Below, piece by piece: positions 62,249 through 64,000 of a stretch of DNA of 64,000 bases (its first letter is position 1; the number at the start of each line of letters is the position of its first letter). The notes beneath the pieces were generated by a model. That model saw nothing but the letters and a program-made list of their open reading frames with translations. It did no database searches and was not told where the DNA came from. Location of the stretch: positions 186,001 to 250,000 of the forward strand of contig CANDNT010000002.1 of NCBI GenBank assembly GCA_947387485.1. The letters are read 5' to 3'. This DNA is from Aquimarina rhabdastrellae (GTDB lineage: Bacteria > Bacteroidota > Bacteroidia > Flavobacteriales > Flavobacteriaceae). Both the position numbers and the translations under genes were made by a program.

Positions 62249-63301
62249 ATGAAAAACATAAGTATCTTATTATCAGTGCTTTTTATTTTTTCTTATTCGT
62301 CAATGACGGCTCAAGGGAAGAAAACTTACAAAGTAAATACCATTGCTTTCTATAATTTAGAGAATCTATTTGATACTCAAAATGATCCTGTCACTTTTGA
62401 TGATGATAGGACTCCTAATGGAAAAGATCATTGGACAGAAGAAATTTATCAAGATAAATTGAAGAAAATGGCCAAAGTAATTGCAGATATTGGTCATGAT
62501 GTTACCAAAAATGCTCCGGCATTACTTGGTGTTGCTGAGATTGAAAATAGAAAAGTTCTTGAAGATCTTGTAAATCAGCCTAATTTATTAGCAAAAGATT
62601 ACGGAATCGTACAATTTGATTCTCCAGATCGTAGAGGAATCGATGTTGCTTTATTATATCAAAAGTCTTTGTTTAGACCTACTAATATAAGTAAACATGA
62701 ATTACTAATATATGATAATAGAGATGCTTCAAAACGTATTTATACTAGAGATCAATTATTAGTTAGTGGTTTTTTAGACGGAGATAAAATTCACGTTATT
62801 GTAAATCACTGGCCATCAAGAAGTGGTGGAGAGGCTAGAAGTCGTTATAAGCGAGAAAAAGCTGCTGCTTTAAATAAAAAGATTATTGATTCTTTACATA
62901 ATTTAGATCCTTATGCTAAGATTATTACAATGGGAGATCTTAATGATGATCCTTCTAATTCTAGTGTAAAGAAAGTTTTAGGCGCAAAAGCAAAAAAAGA
63001 AAAAGTAGGGTTAAAAGGATTGTATAATCCAATGGAAAAAATGGCTAAAAAGGGGATAGGCTCTTTAGCATATAGAGATAGTTGGAATTTATTTGATCAA
63101 ATTATTATCTCAAAAGGGCTTTTAGACAAAGATTATACTTCTTATAAATTCTACCAAGCTGGAGTTTTTAATAAGACATATCTTTCAAACCCTAGAGGTC
63201 GTTACAAAGGATATCCTTTCCGTAGTTTTGCAAATGGATCATATACAGGAGGATATAGTGATCATTTCCCTGTATACATTTACTTAATTAAAGAGAATTA
63301 A
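62249..63301 (+). CDS. Secreted endonuclease/exonuclease/phosphatase family protein
   Basis: The 350-residue protein has a signal peptide (about 1-22, SYSSMTAQG) and the EEP motifs IAFYNLENLFD, LGVAEIENRKVLE, NHWPSRSGGEARS, ITMGDLNDDPSNS and GGYSDHFPVYI. It should hydrolyse nucleic acids or other phosphodiesters in the periplasm or on the surface. It is clearly homologous over its whole length to the EEP protein at 53917, which lacks a signal. It is divergent from the TonB receptor gene and ends at a strong terminator. Confidence 0.9.
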   Translation: MKNISILLSVLFIFSYSSMTAQGKKTYKVNTIAFYNLENLFDTQNDPVTFDDDRTPNGKDHWTEEIYQDKLKKMAKVIADIGHDVTKNAPALLGVAEIENRKVLEDLVNQPNLLAKDYGIVQFDSPDRRGIDVALLYQKSLFRPTNISKHELLIYDNRDASKRIYTRDQLLVSGFLDGDKIHVIVNHWPSRSGGEARSRYKREKAAALNKKIIDSLHNLDPYAKIITMGDLNDDPSNSSVKKVLGAKAKKEKVGLKGLYNPMEKMAKKGIGSLAYRDSWNLFDQIIISKGLLDKDYTSYKFYQAGVFNKTYLSNPRGRYKGYPFRSFANGSYTGGYSDHFPVYIYLIKEN

Positions 63302-63323
63302 TATATTTTAACGATATGATTAG

Positions 63324-63360
63324 ATCCCTTTGTACTGCATGAGTACAAAGGGATTTTTTT
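63324..63360 (+). terminator. Terminator after the secreted EEP gene
   Basis: The perfect 13-bp stem ATCCCTTTGTACT (63324-63336) pairs with 63342-63354 and is followed by a run of T's. Confidence 0.9.
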
Positions 63361-63485
63361 ATGTATTTATAACAATTTTAATATCCTTTTTAAGTTTTTT
63401 TAAAAAAAATAATATATTATCGCCCTTAAATTGAGTTTATAACAGTTTTTTAATAGTATTAATCATTATTTAATATTCAATTATA

Positions 63486-64000
63486 TTGAGTTTATTACCA
63501 CAACATAAATTTAAAACCATTCTTATCGGTATTGCATTTTCACCTAATTTAAAGAACAATATTTATGAAGCTATGAGGATGGTTGATTTCTTTGATGCCC
63601 AGTTAATTCTGGTTCATGTAGGTGTAAAAACTAAAGAAAAAATAGATAAAATAGACACTTTACTTTCTAGATTTCCTAATCATAAAGAACAAGTAACTAC
63701 AATATGGCAAGAAGGTGATCCTGTTAATGTTATCATTAATGCTGCAAAAGATAATCATGTAGATTTAATCATGCTAGGAGCCCTACAACGTGAACAATTT
63801 TTTAAATTCTATGTTGGATCAATTGCTAGAAAGATTACGCGTAAAGCATCTTGTTCTGTTTTACTTTTGATAAAACCTTCAGAAAATTCAGTCCCTTGTA
63901 AACACATTGTTGTTAATGGTTTAAAAGATAAAAAAACTGAAGAAACTATTGCAACTTCTTTTGGCGTAGCTCAAAATTTAGGAACTCAAAAAATAACAGT
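63486..64000 (+). CDS. Universal stress protein (UspA family), 3' part outside the window, TTG start
   Basis: The first 171 codons are present. The frame begins at a TTG at 63486; the in-frame TAA at 63471-63473 rules out a longer form and there is no better ATG nearby. The sequence reads like a UspA domain: KFKTILIGIAFSPN, EAMRMVDFFDAQLILVHVGV, then the C-terminal region of a first domain (HVDLIMLGALQREQFFKFY, VGSIARKITRKASCSVLLLI) and the start of a second (CKHIVVNGLKDKKTEETI). That suggests a tandem USP. Such proteins are induced by stress or growth arrest. The usual GxxG nucleotide motif is partly changed here (LGALQREQF), so nucleotide binding is uncertain. Confidence 0.8.
   Translation, partial: MSLLPQHKFKTILIGIAFSPNLKNNIYEAMRMVDFFDAQLILVHVGVKTKEKIDKIDTLLSRFPNHKEQVTTIWQEGDPVNVIINAAKDNHVDLIMLGALQREQFFKFYVGSIARKITRKASCSVLLLIKPSENSVPCKHIVVNGLKDKKTEETIATSFGVAQNLGTQKIT

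Noticed and set aside
1..64000. Phage, insertion sequence, toxin-antitoxin or secretion-system island
   Set aside because: No transposase, integrase, phage structural gene, terminal inverted repeats with flanking duplications, or toxin-antitoxin pair was seen; base composition looks uniform by eye.

Overview
The window is chromosomal DNA from a member of the Bacteroidota, most likely a marine Flavobacteriaceae (an Aquimarina- or Kordia-like organism; the genus is a guess). The evidence is the low GC content, promoters of the Bacteroidota type (TTTG, about 19-20 bp, TAnnTTTG), the lack of clear Shine-Dalgarno sequences, many lipoproteins with a Cys-Asp-Asp-Asp-like start, a type IX secretion C-terminal domain, TonB-dependent receptors with a carboxypeptidase-like N-terminal domain, and family-specific genes (IPExxxVDY, DUF2480, DUF3078, DUF5689). 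Coding density is high. No rRNA, tRNA, CRISPR array, prophage or insertion sequence was seen.

Layout. 1-8.0 kb: a cut-off alpha/beta hydrolase, then the AddB-like nuclease and AddA-like helicase of recombinational repair, separated by an OmpA/TSP3 outer-membrane protein. 8.2-12.0 kb: superoxide dismutase, PurF and a PfkB-family kinase. 12.1-19.0 kb: a leftward operon of TonB receptor, DUF4876-like lipoprotein, DUF6850-like barrel and di-heme peroxidase, with a perfect palindrome over its promoter. 19.4-20.5 kb: a lipoprotein astacin-type protease with a duplicated carbohydrate-binding module. 20.6-26.3 kb: housekeeping genes (RNase H, PurN, ACP, FabF, RNase III, an IPExxxVDY protein, pyruvate kinase). 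26.5-35.2 kb: a large BNR-propeller protein, aminopeptidase P, a GNAT enzyme, BrnQ, an alpha/beta hydrolase, a small zinc-ribbon protein and ThiL.

35.5-41.4 kb: a five-gene rightward operon of two choice-of-anchor-B paralogues (one lipoprotein, one T9SS cargo), a repeat-propeller lipoprotein, an MbnP-like lipoprotein and an MbnH/MauG-like di-heme enzyme. 41.6-50.4 kb: the SUF iron-sulfur cluster region (SufA-like, SufB, two lipoproteins including a metallo-beta-lactamase-fold enzyme, SufC, SufD, SufS, a DUF4377 lipoprotein, SufE, a DUF59 protein, DUF2480). 50.5-52.5 kb: tandem DUF3078 proteins. 52.5-57.7 kb: HflX, an endonuclease/exonuclease/phosphatase (EEP) protein, an exported isochorismatase-like hydrolase, an AraC regulator, an AAA ATPase and a small membrane protein. 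57.8-63.3 kb: a DUF5689 lipoprotein and its TonB receptor, divergent from a secreted EEP protein. The window ends inside a universal stress protein gene.

The strongest leads for new biology are the MbnP/MbnH plus choice-of-anchor-B operon, the palindrome-controlled TonB/DUF4876/DUF6850/peroxidase operon, the two lipoprotein genes embedded in the SUF operon, and the DUF5689/TonB/secreted-nuclease locus. Protein families were assigned by eye from motifs; no database search was run.
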